Both the position numbers and the translations under genes were made by a program. Shown here one piece after another: positions 16,900 to 19,259 of a DNA stretch of 19,259 nucleotides; position 1 is the first letter of the stretch; every line of letters starts with the position of its first letter. A model generated the notes under the pieces. The model was not told the DNA's origin, did no database searches, and saw nothing but the letters and a program-made list of their open reading frames with translations. Source of the DNA: an uncultured Prevotella sp. GTDB lineage: Bacteria > Bacteroidota > Bacteroidia > Bacteroidales > Bacteroidaceae. The DNA lies in assembly GCA_946623195.1 (NCBI GenBank), contig CAMOQW010000029.1, positions 1-19,259 on the forward strand, read 5' to 3'.

Positions 16900-19227
16900 A
16901 TGAAAAGACTCTTTACCCCATTGCTGACCCTGCTGGCCACTGCGCTGCTGGCTCAGCCCAAGTTCAGCCTGCCACACGGACTCTACGACGAGAGCAGCCT
17001 GCAGGTTACCATCACCCCGACTGATGCCGATGCAGCGGTCTATTACACCACCGACGGCAGCACGCCCACAGCGGCCAGCACCCTATACTCCGCTCCGCTC
17101 ACCCTCAGCAAGACCACGCTGCTGCGCGCCGTGGAGGTGAAGGACGGCCAAAGTTCGGCCGTCACCACCGCCAGCTATATCTTCGTGGCTTCCGTGCTCA
17201 CCCAGCCGGATGCTCCTGAGGGCTATCCTGCCGAGTGGGGCCAGTATTCGCAGATTCCCGGTACGGCCAAGGCCGACTATGGCATGGACCAGACGATGAC
17301 CCAGGATGCCGTGCTGTCGCCCAAGATTATCGAGGGTCTGAAGCAGTTGCCCATCCTCAGCGTGGTGACCGACAAGGACAATCTGTTCAGCCATGAGAAC
17401 GATGAAGAGAAGGGTGGCATCTACATCTTCACCGGACCGCCCGTGGGCGACCCGACGGGCAACGGATGGACCCGCCCGTGCAGTGCCGAACTCTTTGGCG
17501 GTCCGCAGAACCATGACCTCACCATCGACTGCGGTCTGAAACTGCATGGCGGGCATGGTCGGCTGGCCGAGAAGAATCCCAAACACTCGTTCCGCCTGCA
17601 GTTCAAGAAGACCTACGGCCCCTCGTCGCTGGAATATCCCCTGTATGGCAAGGGCGAACCCAAGAAGTTCGGCCAGCTGGTGCTGCGCTGCCATTTCGGC
17701 AATTCCTGGCAGCACTGGACCGAGGGCAACCGCCAGAAGGCGCAGTACACCCGCGACGTATGGGCCCGCCGTATGCAGCGCAAGCTGGGCCATACCAGCG
17801 TCAACGCCCTCTATGCCCACCTGTTTCTGAATGGCATGTACTGGGGACTCTATAACATTGCCGAGCGTGTGGACGATAACTTTGGCAAGGAACACTTCGG
17901 CGGCAAGAAGGGCGACTACGACGTGGTGAAGATTGAGGAAGAGGGCGGCAACCACATAGAGGCCAGCGAAGGCACGCTGGACTCCTGGTACGAGATGCTG
18001 GCTACCGTCAAGGCCGTGGCCGGCCAGTCGGCCGAGCTGACGCCGGAGGCTGCCTACGAGAAGCTGGACACGCTGCTGGACAAGGACGCCTTCATCGACT
18101 ACATGCTGATCAACCAGTATGCCGGCAATACCGACTGGGACCACCACAACTGGTATGCCATTCGCCGCAACAACCATAAGGAGGGCTTCCGCTTCCTGTG
18201 CTGGGACTCGGAGATTATCTTCGAGAATCCCAACGAGAATGCCGTCACCCGCCGCAATCCCGACGGCCCGACGGACATCTTCAACCTCCTGCTGACCAAC
18301 GAAGACTTTGCCCGCCGCTATCTGAAGCGCGCCAAGGAACTGCTGGCCGACGACGGTCTGCTGGGTCAGCAGTCGGTCGTCGAGGTGTGGGACAGCCTGT
18401 ATCACACCATCTCGTCGGCCCTTTACGACGAGGCAGCGCGCTGGGGCGACTATCGCAAGAATGTGCATCGCTGGCAGGATGGTGCCAACACGGTATATAC
18501 CGTCGACGGGACCTACATGACCGAGCGCAACCGTCTGCTCAGCGAGTATTTCCCCGTCCGCACGGCCAATGTGCTGTCGCAGGTGACCAAGTATGTGGCC
18601 TACGATGACTTCGTGGCTCCCGAAGGCTGGGTGCAGCTGTCGAAAGACATGTTCCATGAGTGGAACGGCAGCGGGGCCGATGCCACGGCCTTGGACAAGC
18701 AGGTGTATCCGGAATGGAACGTCAGGCAGGATGTCACCAACGGCGGCGTGGTGGCCGGTTTCTCGAGTGTCGATGCCTTGCTGTATGCCGACCTGAGCCA
18801 GTATGAGAAGCTGGTGATTCGTGGCAACGGAGGCAGCATCCGCGTGCTGGCCAACCGTGATGTCGCTACCCGCGAGTGGAAGGAGCTGGCACCGTCGTTC
18901 AGCGATGGCGACGCCTACTGGAATGCCGACTATGAGGCGCTGGTCATCCCCCTGGCCGACCTGATGAACCGTGCCACCTCCAGCAACAACCAGCGCCCTG
19001 ACAGCTATATGCACCTGAACGCCATCAAGGCCAACTGGGGCAATATGGTCAACGTGAGGGCCATCTATCTGGTGCCTGCCGAGGGCTCGTCGGCTGTCGA
19101 CGTGGTGCGTGCCGCTGTTCCTGCCTCCGGTGTCTACTACAATCTGCTGGGCCAGCCTGTTGCCACGCCTGCCAAGGGTCTGTATATCCGCAACGGCAAG
19201 AAGGTGCTGGTTGGAGGTATGAGGTAA
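16900..19227 (+). CDS. Secreted multidomain CotH-kinase family protein
   Basis: Predicted exported protein of 775 aa. The signal peptide is MKRLFTPLLTLLATALLA, cut before Q19, with no lipobox. Residues 22-95 match the chitobiase/hexosaminidase C-terminal-like beta domain (VYYTTDGSTPTAAS to LLRAVEVKDG). The CotH kinase-like domain spans about 200-480, with GLKLHGGHGRLAEKNPKHSF (212-231), FLNGMYWGLYNIAERVDDNF, NTDWDHHNWYAI (410-421) and CWDSE (434-438). The conserved Asp positions seen in the family are present at D412, D414 and D436. CotH proteins are secreted protein kinases in spore formers; the role of Bacteroidota members is not established. Residues 565-735 form a possible carbohydrate-binding-like module (EWNGSGADA, YADLSQYEKLVIRG, RVLANRD). 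The end, YYNLLGQPVATPAKGLYIRNGKKVLV, resembles the C-terminal tails of secreted Prevotellaceae proteins. It lies beyond the operon terminator. Confidence 0.9.
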   Translation: MKRLFTPLLTLLATALLAQPKFSLPHGLYDESSLQVTITPTDADAAVYYTTDGSTPTAASTLYSAPLTLSKTTLLRAVEVKDGQSSAVTTASYIFVASVLTQPDAPEGYPAEWGQYSQIPGTAKADYGMDQTMTQDAVLSPKIIEGLKQLPILSVVTDKDNLFSHENDEEKGGIYIFTGPPVGDPTGNGWTRPCSAELFGGPQNHDLTIDCGLKLHGGHGRLAEKNPKHSFRLQFKKTYGPSSLEYPLYGKGEPKKFGQLVLRCHFGNSWQHWTEGNRQKAQYTRDVWARRMQRKLGHTSVNALYAHLFLNGMYWGLYNIAERVDDNFGKEHFGGKKGDYDVVKIEEEGGNHIEASEGTLDSWYEMLATVKAVAGQSAELTPEAAYEKLDTLLDKDAFIDYMLINQYAGNTDWDHHNWYAIRRNNHKEGFRFLCWDSEIIFENPNENAVTRRNPDGPTDIFNLLLTNEDFARRYLKRAKELLADDGLLGQQSVVEVWDSLYHTISSALYDEAARWGDYRKNVHRWQDGANTVYTVDGTYMTERNRLLSEYFPVRTANVLSQVTKYVAYDDFVAPEGWVQLSKDMFHEWNGSGADATALDKQVYPEWNVRQDVTNGGVVAGFSSVDALLYADLSQYEKLVIRGNGGSIRVLANRDVATREWKELAPSFSDGDAYWNADYEALVIPLADLMNRATSSNNQRPDSYMHLNAIKANWGNMVNVRAIYLVPAEGSSAVDVVRAAVPASGVYYNLLGQPVATPAKGLYIRNGKKVLVGGMR

Positions 19228-19259
19228 GAGGTATGTCGCTCGCAGTGAGGTTACGGCTC

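Noticed and set aside
19214..19235. Direct repeat GAGGTATG at the end of the CotH gene
   Set aside because: Only eight bases long and next to the window edge; not enough to call an attachment site or element boundary.

Overview
The window looks like a chromosomal segment of a member of Bacteroidota, most likely Bacteroidales and probably Prevotellaceae. The evidence is two SusC/SusD pairs, lipoprotein leaders of the Bacteroidota type, TAnnTTTG -7 promoter elements, A/T-rich leaders with no clear Shine-Dalgarno sequence, and a C-terminal tail of the form GQxVxxPxKGLYIxNGKKV on the last gene. Coding regions are strongly GC-rich at third positions, while the gene junctions are A/T-rich. The genus is inference.

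Layout. Positions 1-181 hold the start of a secreted protein on the minus strand. A divergent A/T-rich promoter region (182-466) follows. Seven plus-strand genes then run from 467 to 16771 with very short gaps or an overlap: a FAS1 (fasciclin) lipoprotein with four FAS1-like units, SusC-like transporter 1, SusD-like lipoprotein 1, FAS1 lipoprotein 2, FAS1 lipoprotein 3, SusC-like transporter 2 and SusD-like lipoprotein 2. A strong intrinsic terminator (16791-16824) closes this unit. After it come three 22-23 bp tandem repeats, then a separate gene (16900-19227) for a secreted multidomain CotH-kinase protein, and 32 bp of 3' flank with no feature.

How the genes may work together. SusC-like proteins are TonB-dependent outer-membrane channels, and SusD-like lipoproteins are their lids. 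Here each pair is preceded by one or two FAS1 lipoproteins, so the operon reads as FAS1-SusC-SusD followed by FAS1-FAS1-SusC-SusD. The window contains no glycoside hydrolase, polysaccharide lyase, sulfatase, protease or regulator gene, so it is not a standard polysaccharide utilization locus. The working inference is a cell-surface capture and uptake system in which FAS1 lipoproteins are extra surface components of two SusCD complexes; the ligand is unknown. The second SusC is divergent at three places that are normally conserved. The CotH protein carries a possible C-terminal carbohydrate-binding-like module that seems to recur at the start of the divergent gene, which hints that the flanking genes belong to the same surface system.
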